This document shows, piece by piece, positions 16,340 through 25,377 of a DNA stretch of 60,167 bases. Numbering within the stretch: position 1 is the first letter of the stretch; the number at the start of each line of letters is the position of its first letter. The position numbers were made by a program, and so were the translations under genes. The notes below the pieces were generated by a model. The model searched no databases and was not told the DNA's origin. It saw only the letters and a program-made list of their open reading frames with translations. This stretch comes from Aestuariivita boseongensis (lineage in GTDB: Bacteria; Pseudomonadota; Alphaproteobacteria; Rhodobacterales; Rhodobacteraceae): assembly GCF_001262635.1 (NCBI RefSeq), contig NZ_JXYH01000022.1, positions 1 through 60,167 on the forward strand, read 5' to 3'.

Positions 16340-19336
16340 ATGGCTATCTATAAGGTTACGAACTCGGACGAGCTTGTGAAGGCTCTGAGCCAGGCTCAAG
16401 GCGGAGACACAATTGAGCTGGATAGCGGCGATTATGGCCAGCTCGACCTGATCACCTGGAAGACTTTCGGTGTTAAGGCCATTTATGACAGCCCAGTTAC
16501 AATTATTTCTGCGGATCCCGAAAACCCGGCCTCGTTTTCAGGGTTGACGCTGGACAGCGTTCAGAACCTCACATTCGACAACGTCGTTTTCGATTCAAAC
16601 CATACAGGTGGAGCACACTGGGTTTCTCCATTTATGATCCTGGGCAGTTCCGAAATAACAATTCGCAACTCTCTTTTCCAGGGAGAGTTGGCATCAGGAA
16701 CTGGAGACCCGACAATTGATGGGTACGCGACTGGAAGAGGCCTTCGCGTGGAAACCAGCACAGGAATCACGATAGAGAACAATGAATTTACGACTTGGCA
16801 CCGAGCAATGACGTTTGGTGGGTCTTCTGATATTGTTGTTTCTGGAAACGATGTTCACTCAATTCGAACTGATGGTCTAAACTTCGCCCAGGTTCAAAAT
16901 GTATTGATAGAAGATAACTATATTCATGATTTCGCGCGATCAACCGATTCGGGTGATCATTCGGACATGATTCAATTCTGGACAAACAATACGACGGCTC
17001 CATCAACGGACATTATAATTCGCAATAATATACTGGACATTGGCAGCGGAGATGAAACGCAGTCCATCTTCATGCGGAATGAAGAGGTTGACAATGGTCG
17101 CGCGGGCGCTGAGATGTTCTACCAGAATGTTCTCATCGAAAACAATACTATTTATAATTCTCACGCCCACGGCATTTCTGTAGGCGAAACGAACGGCCTA
17201 ACCATTACAAATAACACCGTACTTCGCGCTAGCAACGATGAAGGCATCTCTATTAACTCAGTTACTGTGCCGATAATCAAGGTCAGTTCAGCATCTACTT
17301 CTGTAACGGTTGATGGAAATATTACAAGTGCAATCAATGGCTTCACAGGGCAATATGACTGGACGGTAACCGGAAACGCGCTGGTTCAGCCTCAAGAGTA
17401 TATCTACAATTTCATTCTCTCGACCCTGGAGTCAAATGCGTCTACGCATGATTACGTGATTGCGCCAGGAAGTCTTGTTGAGCAAGCTGGCGCTGGATCA
17501 GACAAGGTTCAGTATCCGTATGCTGCGGAAGAGGTGACGCCCTATTTCCAGGTTCATTCTGATCCATCATCAAGCCAGATCTTGATTCTCGATGCGTCCT
17601 TGTCTGCTGGGCAATTTGGACCATTGACTGAAAATGACGCTCAATTCTTGTGGACCTTTGCTGATGGCAGCACTGCAAGCGGCCAAGTCGTTAAGCATGA
17701 TTTTGGATCAGCGGGTTATCATGATGTTAAACTCACGGTCACGACGATTGATGGTCAAACGTCTCAAGCCATGATCACAGCTGGGATTGCGGGAGGCGAT
17801 GTTCTGACCTTTGATGCTGATAGCGGACTTTTCTTGACGCACTCGTTTGGAGAGACGACCGCAGCTGGTTCTGAGTCTCCTAATCTCGTAGATTATGGTG
17901 GCGCAAAGGCGATTGATCTCGGCGGTTCTGGGGTGGCAGCTGCCGTCGATAAAGAGTACATTCAGAACCTCTTTGGCGCTGATGCTTTCGAAATATCCAT
18001 GACGCTTCAGGCGGACAGCTTTGGTAGCGCCGGTGAAGTTGCTCGTGTCCATCAAAGCTTACTTATGCAAATGGACTCGAATGGGATACTTACCACAACT
18101 CTTTGGACCACCGAAGGTGCTGTCGTTGTGAAAACGTCCGGGGTCCGGCTCAACGATGGCTTGGCACACGATGTAGTTCTTCGCTTCAATGACAATTCAG
18201 ACAGTGTTGAAGTGCTTGTGGATGGGACATTGGTTGGTTCGGCTGAAGTCGTTGGATCAATGCCAGAAATGCAGTCGTGGGGACTTGTCTTTGGAAATCC
18301 TTGGGGAAAGACGAACTTTGACGGAAAGCTAAGTGCATTTTCCATTGATGTGATGTCCTTGGATTATCCTACTTACACTGGGACTGCTGAAGTTTTCGCA
18401 TCGTCGCAGAGCACAGTAGAAACTTCTGTCACAGAGGAGCCGATTACGACCGACGACACGGTGACTGTCGCAGAACCGACGACGGACGGTGACACGGCAA
18501 CGTCCGCGACGCCTGGTGAAGACACGACAGAGCAAACCACAGCAGAACCGACTGTCACAGAGGATCCGGTTGCGACAGACGATTCGGCGATTGTCACAGA
18601 ACCGACGACGGACGGTGACACGGCAACGTCCGCGACACCTGGTGAAGACACATCAGAGCAAACCACTCAGACTGAAGAGCCAATGACGACGGAAGGATCG
18701 ACTTCTGATGACACGTCAATGATCAATGGCGGTTACATGCTCGACTTGAGCAACCTGAACTACGTAGGTGCTCATGTCATCGAAACCCAGGACGGACCCG
18801 TCATCACTTTTGATGGGAAACGGGACCACGTCTCAATCGAGGGCCTGTCCGAGTTCGAATCATCTCAGCAAATAGCTTTCTCGATCGACTTTTCGAGTGA
18901 CGCGAGTAAGCATTCCGAGCGGTTGGTGCTGAACCAAAACACAATTGATCTCAGACTTGAAGGAGATGGTCTTAGACTTACCGTTGCCAATAACGATGGA
19001 TATCTCTTTGCCGATGGCTTCCAATTGTCGGGTCTCGGCCTCAATGACGGAGATCTGCACAATGTGACTATCATGCTGGACGCAGAGTCAGATCGTCTGC
19101 AGATCGTCGTCGATGATGTTCTGGTTCTTGACGAGCAGGGCACTGACTTTGACTTCGTGGGAGCTGGGGGTTTGGATACAAGCTGGGATCTTGGCGGGAC
19201 ACCCTCAAGCGGCAACCGCTGGATCGATGCCTGGAACAGCAGGTTGGATTTCGAAGGTGACGTGTATGACTTCCAGGTGAGCGATGACTTCATGTTCATT
19301 GAATCGCCACTTGAAGGTGGGACGACTCTCGTGTGA
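16340..19336 (+). CDS. large multidomain beta-helix / PKD / LamG-like secreted protein
   Basis: Predicted extracellular protein of 998 residues. From the N-terminus: a parallel beta-helix (MAIYKVTNSDELVKALSQ, then GGDTIELDSGDYG, followed by asparagine-ladder rungs such as IENNEFTTW, IEDNYIHDF, IRNNILDIG and ITNNTVLRAS) to about residue 360; a PKD-like domain (FLWTFADGSTASG); a concanavalin/LamG-like domain; a threonine/glutamate-rich linker of two 42-residue repeats; and a second LamG-like domain. The ATG at 16340 is chosen because GGAGG stands just before it. That form lacks a Sec signal, fitting type I secretion, whose apparatus is encoded at 54179-58773, but no glycine-rich RTX nonapeptides are present. 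Upstream in-frame starts back to 16046 would add a possible signal peptide. A polysaccharide epimerase, lyase or adhesin are all possible. Confidence 0.8.
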   Translation: MAIYKVTNSDELVKALSQAQGGDTIELDSGDYGQLDLITWKTFGVKAIYDSPVTIISADPENPASFSGLTLDSVQNLTFDNVVFDSNHTGGAHWVSPFMILGSSEITIRNSLFQGELASGTGDPTIDGYATGRGLRVETSTGITIENNEFTTWHRAMTFGGSSDIVVSGNDVHSIRTDGLNFAQVQNVLIEDNYIHDFARSTDSGDHSDMIQFWTNNTTAPSTDIIIRNNILDIGSGDETQSIFMRNEEVDNGRAGAEMFYQNVLIENNTIYNSHAHGISVGETNGLTITNNTVLRASNDEGISINSVTVPIIKVSSASTSVTVDGNITSAINGFTGQYDWTVTGNALVQPQEYIYNFILSTLESNASTHDYVIAPGSLVEQAGAGSDKVQYPYAAEEVTPYFQVHSDPSSSQILILDASLSAGQFGPLTENDAQFLWTFADGSTASGQVVKHDFGSAGYHDVKLTVTTIDGQTSQAMITAGIAGGDVLTFDADSGLFLTHSFGETTAAGSESPNLVDYGGAKAIDLGGSGVAAAVDKEYIQNLFGADAFEISMTLQADSFGSAGEVARVHQSLLMQMDSNGILTTTLWTTEGAVVVKTSGVRLNDGLAHDVVLRFNDNSDSVEVLVDGTLVGSAEVVGSMPEMQSWGLVFGNPWGKTNFDGKLSAFSIDVMSLDYPTYTGTAEVFASSQSTVETSVTEEPITTDDTVTVAEPTTDGDTATSATPGEDTTEQTTAEPTVTEDPVATDDSAIVTEPTTDGDTATSATPGEDTSEQTTQTEEPMTTEGSTSDDTSMINGGYMLDLSNLNYVGAHVIETQDGPVITFDGKRDHVSIEGLSEFESSQQIAFSIDFSSDASKHSERLVLNQNTIDLRLEGDGLRLTVANNDGYLFADGFQLSGLGLNDGDLHNVTIMLDAESDRLQIVVDDVLVLDEQGTDFDFVGAGGLDTSWDLGGTPSSGNRWIDAWNSRLDFEGDVYDFQVSDDFMFIESPLEGGTTLV
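18428..18679 (+). repeat. tandem 126-base repeat encoding a Thr/Glu-rich linker
   Basis: Two tandem units of 126 bases (42 codons): 18428-18553 and 18554-18679. The best-conserved part, CAGAACCGACGACGGACGGT and the 50 following bases, begins at 18471 and 18597. The protein units read VTEEPITTDDTVTVAEPTTD and VTEDPVATDDSAIVTEPTTD, each followed by GDTATSATPGEDT. This is a flexible linker between two LamG-like domains and is prone to expansion or contraction. Confidence 0.85.
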
Positions 19337-19508
19337 CGTCAAAGCAATCTTGGACTAACGCACCTTGCAATCTCGAGGATGAGCACCGATTATCATCGGA
19401 AAAGCAAAAGATAAATCACGGGGAGCTGCGTTCATTGTCGTCTCTCTTATGCATTTTGCCTTCCCGTTGGCATAGAACATGCACTCGATAGGGCGCGCAG
19501 AGAAAGAG

Positions 19509-20945
19509 ATGGAAAACCTTGCGCGCATAAAAAGTCCTACGTTCGATTCGAAAAGTACAGTCCGTAGCACGAAGGTCTCCTTTTGGGTGTGGGCCTTTTT
19601 GCTTGGACTTCTGATCCCTGTTTTTATTTATGTGGGACCTCTGCGGTTATCGATTTATCGAGTAGTGCTAATCGCCTCCTTTTTCCCGAGCATCTTTTTC
19701 CTCCTCTCTGGCCAAGCAGGAAAGATTCGGCTACCAGATATTTTAGTGATCGGCATATGTATATGGTCAACGGTATCACTAATAGTCGTTCACGGTTTCG
19801 CCTCAATGGTTGAGACTACAGGGATTCTATGGAGTGAAACACTTGGAGCTTACCTGCTCGGCCGATGTTACATTAGAACGCCTGACCACTTTCTGTCTCT
19901 TGTAAGGACTCTCTTCACAATTTGCCTATTTTTGATGCCGTTTGCCATGTACGAAGCCTTAACTGGCAATAGTGTGATTATCGAAGTCTTATCAAAAATT
20001 GGACCAACATACTTCGAGATGAATATGGAGCCACGCCTGGGCCTTGAGCGTGTTCAAGGTCCTTTTCCGCATCCAATACACTTTGGAGTTTTTGTTTGGT
20101 CGATTGTAGGCGTCGTATACTACGTGATCGGATACGGACTCTCGAAGATCTCTCGCTTTCTTCGAACATCGGCAATAGCAGCACTGGGCCTATTGTCACT
20201 CTCATCTGGCCCAATGGTGTCAGTGATGGCCCAAATCAATATCATAGCCTGGGATAGAGTCTTCAATTCCGTAAAATCAAGATGGAAGATACTTCTGGTA
20301 CTTTCAATCTTAGGGTACATTATAATTGACATTCTTTCCAATCGAACGCCATTCCACGTCATTATTGAATATCTCGCATTCAATAAACACACTGCCTACA
20401 ATCGGATACGAATTTGGGAGTTTGGCACTGCTAGTATACTAAATAATCCTGTTTTTGGAATTGGATTGAATGAATGGGCCCGTCCATCGTGGATGTCACG
20501 TAGCGCGGATATGTTTTGGATCGTTCCCGCAATGCGCCATGGGGTGCCTGTTTGGATTCTATGGTTCGCACTGTTCTTTTCTGTCTTTCTTGGTGTCGCC
20601 TATCGCCGCACTACAGATGAGCGAATTATCTGGTATCGTACGGGATACCTTGTGACCATGTTTGGTCTCTTTATGTCTGGATGGACAGTCCATTACTGGG
20701 ATATCGCGTACGTTTATTTCCTTTTTTTGTTCTCCAGTGGCATATGGTTTTTGGACTGGGATGGCGTAAGCGAAGAAACTGGCGTAACGACCGAGTCGAG
20801 CAGAAGCAGGATAAATTATTCACGATTTCCAATGCGCGAATCTAGGCGCAGCGAAGTGTTTCAAAATTCAAAGCACACAAATCTTTCAAAAGCCAATTTA
20901 GAAACGAGAACGATTAACGAGAAAGCGAACCCACATACTGGCTAA
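19509..20945 (+). CDS. Wzy/WaaL-like O-antigen polymerase or ligase family membrane protein
   Basis: Polytopic inner-membrane protein of 478 residues with about ten hydrophobic segments and a long periplasmic loop. GIGLNEWARP and the YNRIRIWEFGTASILNNPVF stretch before it resemble the O-antigen ligase/polymerase (Wzy_C) motif. It probably polymerises the repeat unit at the periplasmic face. The ATG at 19509 is preceded by AGAAAGAG; another in-frame ATG is at 19479. The base composition is strikingly AT-rich for this genome (20 of 60 G+C at 20281-20340), suggesting recent transfer. The 3' end overlaps the convergent glycosyltransferase gene by 48 bases, and the polar C-terminal tail from about residue 430 may be a late extension. 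Confidence 0.8.
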   Translation: MENLARIKSPTFDSKSTVRSTKVSFWVWAFLLGLLIPVFIYVGPLRLSIYRVVLIASFFPSIFFLLSGQAGKIRLPDILVIGICIWSTVSLIVVHGFASMVETTGILWSETLGAYLLGRCYIRTPDHFLSLVRTLFTICLFLMPFAMYEALTGNSVIIEVLSKIGPTYFEMNMEPRLGLERVQGPFPHPIHFGVFVWSIVGVVYYVIGYGLSKISRFLRTSAIAALGLLSLSSGPMVSVMAQINIIAWDRVFNSVKSRWKILLVLSILGYIIIDILSNRTPFHVIIEYLAFNKHTAYNRIRIWEFGTASILNNPVFGIGLNEWARPSWMSRSADMFWIVPAMRHGVPVWILWFALFFSVFLGVAYRRTTDERIIWYRTGYLVTMFGLFMSGWTVHYWDIAYVYFLFLFSSGIWFLDWDGVSEETGVTTESSRSRINYSRFPMRESRRSEVFQNSKHTNLSKANLETRTINEKANPHTG

Positions 20946-21794
20946 GAATGGGTTTCTCGCTAGTGACGCGCGCATCAGCTTATCGCCCCTTCTAGGATAT
21001 CCAAGCCGCCCAACCGCGTATCCCAACCGCCCCAAACGACCGGCCCAAGCCTTGGAAGTAACCCCTTGGCGCTTGAGCTTATTGATAATTATCAACTGAC
21101 TGTACGGCGCCTTACTCGAAAGTGTCGAAATGCTATCCTTTTGGATATAAGTGTTAACCAGCGGCTCATCAACGAAGGCGAATATGCCTAGGCTTGACAA
21201 GCGAATGGCCAAGTCCCACTCCTCGCTATTAAAGAGCCTTTCATCAAAACCTCCTATCTCTCGGAGTGCTTGGGTCCGGACTAACATTGTTTGCGTACTA
21301 ATGAGATTATCCCTCCAAAGACGCTTGCGAATATCACCTGAGAGTATTTTTTCTTCGGGACCAGGCACACAAGCTGCCCTTCTAGGTCCTCGCCTATATG
21401 CTGCGTCACGACCATAAACAATTTTCACACAGTAAACTAGCACGCACTGCTCGCCAATTTCCAAGATCTTCTCGACTTGACTAGATAGCTTGCCTTGCAA
21501 CCACTCGTCGTCGCTATCTTGAAAAGCGACGAGATCCCCCGCAGCGGCAAAAATCCCGCTATTCCTTGCGGCTCCAACGCCACGATTTTTTTCATGAACG
21601 ATTAGCCTAACTCGTTCGTCCGCAACCGAAGAAAGAATATTCTGCGTTTGATCTGTGGATCCATCATCCACAACAATCACTTCTAGATTTTGATAGTCCT
21701 GAGCCAGAACACTTTGAATTGAGCGAAGTATTGTACCCGCCCGGTTGTATGTTGGAATAATTACCGATACCAGCGGTGGGGTAACTTCATTCAT
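20898..21794 (-). CDS. family 2 glycosyltransferase
   Basis: GT-A fold inverting glycosyltransferase, 298 residues, probably adding one sugar to the polysaccharide repeat unit at the cytoplasmic face. The nucleotide-sugar region is VSVIIPTYNRAGTILRSIQS at residues 9-28, followed by VIVVDDGSTDQT, and the metal-binding acidic motif is FQDSDDEW near residue 95. GGFDERLFNSEEWDLAIRL carries the ED-like catalytic region. It is the last of nine genes on the minus strand (29617 down to 20898) and overlaps the convergent Wzy-like gene. Donor and acceptor cannot be told from sequence. Confidence 0.9.
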   Translation of the reverse strand: MNEVTPPLVSVIIPTYNRAGTILRSIQSVLAQDYQNLEVIVVDDGSTDQTQNILSSVADERVRLIVHEKNRGVGAARNSGIFAAAGDLVAFQDSDDEWLQGKLSSQVEKILEIGEQCVLVYCVKIVYGRDAAYRRGPRRAACVPGPEEKILSGDIRKRLWRDNLISTQTMLVRTQALREIGGFDERLFNSEEWDLAIRLSSLGIFAFVDEPLVNTYIQKDSISTLSSKAPYSQLIIINKLKRQGVTSKAWAGRLGRLGYAVGRLGYPRRGDKLMRASLARNPFLASMWVRFLVNRSRF

Positions 21795-21858
21795 TTTGGA
21801 GACTTTTTTGACATAATTGGTTCGTACAATTCAAGTAAGCCATTTCTCAACTCAAGGA

Positions 21859-22833
21859 CTACCGATCTCCCACTCGCGTAAAACCATTTTGACGCAGGAC
21901 AGCTTGGTAACCTTTGCGCCCAATAAGGAATGGTGGTATTGCTCTCAAAAGTGGCCTAATAAATTTAGGGTGTACCCGGATCGTCTCCAGTAGAGTTCGT
22001 CGATGATTGCCAACGCCGGTACTGGCTTCAGCGTTGGCCAATCTCAAGAGATTGCCGCTTCGTAGCTTATTGACTGTATCACGCTGTTGACCACTCAAGG
22101 AAAGATCGCTGAGTAGTACGAATAGTCGATCTCTAGTGAGATAGGCTTCTATCGGATCTCTGCGGAAAAGATCAACTACTGCAACGTGATCTTCTTCGAA
22201 TCTTCTCGCCTCGGCAACTACCGCGTCATTAAAAATGGCTGATCCCATTAGTGAAACTGCGGCGAAAAAGTAAATATCCTCGCCAATCGCTAAGTTAGCC
22301 GGAAAGCCTCCTACATCGATAGCGATATCTCTTCTAACTGCTGCTGAACAAGGTGAGACGCCACTCAATGCTCTTTGGAGCCAATCACCGATGTGAATAC
22401 TGGCGCACTCATCACTTGTCCAATTTCGCAGCTCGAAAAGCCGCTTGCTATAATTGCTTCCAGTGAAGTTTAGATCAGCCACATGAGCGACAACATTCGC
22501 GTCTCCGATACCCAACAGATCGCTTACAAGCACGCTCATGCGCTCTTCGGTCCACAAATCGTCCGAATCGAGAAAGGTTAACCAGTCACCAGAGGCGTGT
22601 TTTATCCCCAAATTTCTTGCAGCGGAAACACCCGCATTCGGTTGATACAAGCAAGTAATCCGATCACCATATTGTGCCAGGATGCCTACCGTTTCGTCTA
22701 CTGATCCGTCATCTACGACAATCACTTCGTAGGGAGGTGGGTCCTGACGGAGCACACTGTCTATCGCATCCGCGATGCAATGAGCGCGATTGTATGTCGG
22801 TATAACGACAGAGATAAGAGGCACGTCACTCAT
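21859..22833 (-). CDS. family 2 glycosyltransferase
   Basis: GT2 glycosyltransferase of 324 residues. It has the N-terminal ISVVIPTYNRAHCIADAIDS, then VIVVDDGSVDET, the acidic LDSDDLW motif near residue 91, and GEDIYFFAA as the probable catalytic loop (about residues 185-193). Its start overlaps the stop of the upstream glycosyltransferase by four bases, indicating coupled translation, and 64 bases separate it from the next. It differs from its two neighbours in the C-terminal half, so it probably makes a different linkage in the same repeat unit. Confidence 0.9.
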   Translation of the reverse strand: MSDVPLISVVIPTYNRAHCIADAIDSVLRQDPPPYEVIVVDDGSVDETVGILAQYGDRITCLYQPNAGVSAARNLGIKHASGDWLTFLDSDDLWTEERMSVLVSDLLGIGDANVVAHVADLNFTGSNYSKRLFELRNWTSDECASIHIGDWLQRALSGVSPCSAAVRRDIAIDVGGFPANLAIGEDIYFFAAVSLMGSAIFNDAVVAEARRFEEDHVAVVDLFRRDPIEAYLTRDRLFVLLSDLSLSGQQRDTVNKLRSGNLLRLANAEASTGVGNHRRTLLETIRVHPKFIRPLLRAIPPFLIGRKGYQAVLRQNGFTRVGDR

Positions 22834-23879
22834 TCTTTAGATGCCCTCGCCCCCGCGTTTGGAGATCTGCGCCTATATGAACTCGCGTACCTCATGTTGG
22901 CGTACCATTTATATGTGTTTTCAAAAGTGTATCTTGCCCAATCCTTCACAGGTGCAGAGGTTCGGTGCCGCCAAGCCAACAATAAAGCCTTTGGAGCCAT
23001 TAGCCACCTATCGAAACGCCCTGTCTCTGCTAGATCAACGGCAAAACGTAGAACGCGGCCGCGACTGCGGCATATAGCTTCTACTTCATCCTTTCTGCTA
23101 TAGTCTAAGTCGCAGAATCTTTCGAGTAGATAGAAGTCGACCTCGCTTTTCCATTTCCGCACCTTGTGCGACAGACCGTACAAGTATTCGTGTGCTGGGC
23201 TTCTTTGAACAATCGGTGCCGACACTCCCCCGATCCTATACCGGACGAGTTCTTCGGGGATATAGGTCAGCCCGCCAATAATGCTGGCACGAATTGGGAT
23301 GATCCGGTCTTCGGCAGTGATACCTTCGCCTAGCGGACCGAATTCGGTAAATATACTTTTGTCCCAACCTGCGGTTGCGCCGATGATATGACCATTGTTT
23401 CGCACTATCTCAAATGTATCAGGGGCACCCTGCATAAAGGCTGGTGGTCGTTTGATATCAATCGGCTCACCATCTAAGTCGATGCGTTCTACTGCGGAGT
23501 GCAGCAGCTTGTGGCGACGCTCCGAAGCAAGCCAAGCAGCTACGAGGGCTGAAGTTCGCTTAGGCACGGACACATCGTCACCCGCATTCACAACTATAAA
23601 GTCACCTGCGACAAGCTCCATCACACGATCGATATGCGGGATCAGTCCCAAGTTCGGGGTGTTGCGGCTCAGCAACACCTTGTGCGGCCCTTCATAACCT
23701 GCCGCCATCTCCTGCATGATCTCGTAGGTGCGGTCGGACGAACAATCATCCGACAGGATGATCTCCAGCGGCTCGTAGGTCTGCGCGAAAGCCCCTTTTA
23801 TGGCTTCGCGGATATAGCGCTCCTGATTGTAGGCGATGACTATGAAGGTCACCAATGGACGCTGTGTCTTTTTTGTCAT
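22830..23879 (-). CDS. family 2 glycosyltransferase
   Basis: GT2 glycosyltransferase, 349 residues. The motifs are VTFIVIAYNQERYIREAIKG (residues 9-28), IILSDDCSSDRT and the metal site VNAGDDVSVP near residue 98. The asparagine-containing AYNQ start and the later ITAEDRIIPIRA segment are typical of the EpsE/WcaA-like GT2 subgroup. It overlaps the flippase gene upstream by four bases and the next glycosyltransferase downstream by four, so it is part of a tightly coupled block. Substrate unknown. Confidence 0.9.
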   Translation of the reverse strand: MTKKTQRPLVTFIVIAYNQERYIREAIKGAFAQTYEPLEIILSDDCSSDRTYEIMQEMAAGYEGPHKVLLSRNTPNLGLIPHIDRVMELVAGDFIVVNAGDDVSVPKRTSALVAAWLASERRHKLLHSAVERIDLDGEPIDIKRPPAFMQGAPDTFEIVRNNGHIIGATAGWDKSIFTEFGPLGEGITAEDRIIPIRASIIGGLTYIPEELVRYRIGGVSAPIVQRSPAHEYLYGLSHKVRKWKSEVDFYLLERFCDLDYSRKDEVEAICRSRGRVLRFAVDLAETGRFDRWLMAPKALLLAWRHRTSAPVKDWARYTFENTYKWYANMRYASSYRRRSPNAGARASKE

Positions 23880-25372
23880 CCAACATCCCTGATCGGCCAG
23901 CCAAGCAATTCATAGATGCGCGCTATCTTCGAAACAAGGCGCCCATGGGGCCCAATTTTGGAAACTACTATATGTCCGCCGACAATGCCGGTGATCACAC
24001 CTACCATTACCGACGCGCCTGCTCCGGCGAGGGGAAAACTAAGTGATAGCGCCAGCAGAGCGAAGGCCAGCGTTGCATGTAAACCAAAAAGGCCAACTGA
24101 CAGCCTTTGCCAGCGGAAGCCCTGAAGTCGGTGAACCAAGATCACAACTACCGAGAGATGGATCGCATACGCAAAAACGAAGGCGATCCCGGTTACCTCC
24201 AAACCCAGCCGAGGCAGTCCGATCCATATCATCGCCAAGAACAATAAGTTGAACTGCAGCTGCAAATATAGAAACAACCCCGATCTCGCTGAAGCAACAA
24301 AGGCAAAACCAAGGGACCACGAGGCTAATTTGAAAACGTTTCCCACAGTTTGCCATTGCAGTATTGTCACCGCCGCTTCGAAATCTAAGGAATACAGAAG
24401 GCGGATGAGCCACGGTGCGCAGCCAATCAAAATCAGAAGGATCGGCCCGCCAAGGGCCAGCGACAGCTGCATCTGATCATTCATCAGTCTTGTCGCGGTG
24501 TCGCGGTCGCGAATGACCTCCGTCAAGCGCGGAAAGTAATCAGCCCCCATGGCCTGCAATAGGAAGCCCACATAGATCATCGTGATGCTCCAAGAAGCAG
24601 CGAAATACCCTGCAGCCTCGAGGCCAAGATCCCGTGTAATCCAAGCGCGCAACAGAAGCAGCGTACCTGTTGTCGCCAGCCCACCCAGCATGAACGCAAC
24701 GCCCAGCTTGACCATCGGGTACCAGGCCCACCAAATTTCCTGCCGGGTCATTCGTACCGTTTGGGTTGCGGGTAAGTGGCGAGTATAGTGCCACGCCACA
24801 AAGATACCTATGGCCGGTGGCAAAAGTATCAGCGCAATAAGCCCTTCCTGACCCAGCACAATCACTGGCAGCAGGCCGGCCAATGTACCCAGCAGCGTGC
24901 CCCAGACGGTGACCCGCCCCAAATCGCCAATCTGCCTCATTCCCTGCAGCAGCGTCGTCTGAGAGCTCGAGATCAGAAACAGAAATACCGCCACACCAAC
25001 CAGCCCGATCTCAAGGCTGTAATCAGTGCTGCCTAGAATCCGCAGCGCGAGCGCTTCCCGTGTCAGCCAGATCAGAGCCATCGCGATGGACCCTTGGACG
25101 ACAAAAGCGGAGAATAGCACCCGGCGCACACGCGAGAGCGTCTCAGCATCTTCTTTCGCGGCCGATAGTTCGCGCACACCGCTATTGGCAAGCCCCAGGC
25201 CTGCACTCATCGATAGAATCTCGCGTAGATTGTTAAGAACGCTGAGTAGACCGATGCCTGTCGGGCCGAGTAGCACCGCTATCGTCTTCGCTCGGGCAAT
25301 TGTAATCGCGATCCTGATCGCCTGCGCGCCGCCAATTACCGCCATAGATCTCAGAAGGCCCCGCGAGGACAT
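23876..25372 (-). CDS. Wzx-like oligosaccharide flippase
   Basis: Polytopic membrane protein of 498 residues with about 12-14 helices and an N-terminus typical of the polysaccharide transporter family (SMAVIGGAQAIRIAITIARA, then KTIAVLLGPTGIGLL). It is expected to flip the undecaprenyl-linked repeat unit across the inner membrane for the polymerase at 19509. It lies between the methyltransferase and the glycosyltransferases on the same strand. Its length and the conserved glycine in the first loop fit the Wzx/RfbX group of the MOP superfamily. Confidence 0.9.
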   Translation of the reverse strand: MSSRGLLRSMAVIGGAQAIRIAITIARAKTIAVLLGPTGIGLLSVLNNLREILSMSAGLGLANSGVRELSAAKEDAETLSRVRRVLFSAFVVQGSIAMALIWLTREALALRILGSTDYSLEIGLVGVAVFLFLISSSQTTLLQGMRQIGDLGRVTVWGTLLGTLAGLLPVIVLGQEGLIALILLPPAIGIFVAWHYTRHLPATQTVRMTRQEIWWAWYPMVKLGVAFMLGGLATTGTLLLLRAWITRDLGLEAAGYFAASWSITMIYVGFLLQAMGADYFPRLTEVIRDRDTATRLMNDQMQLSLALGGPILLILIGCAPWLIRLLYSLDFEAAVTILQWQTVGNVFKLASWSLGFAFVASARSGLFLYLQLQFNLLFLAMIWIGLPRLGLEVTGIAFVFAYAIHLSVVVILVHRLQGFRWQRLSVGLFGLHATLAFALLALSLSFPLAGAGASVMVGVITGIVGGHIVVSKIGPHGRLVSKIARIYELLGWPIRDVG

Positions 25373-25377
25373 ATATC

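Noticed and set aside
16340-19336. RTX toxin-like protein
   Set aside because: No GGxGxDxxx nonapeptide repeats are present; asparagine ladders and LamG-like domains explain the sequence better.
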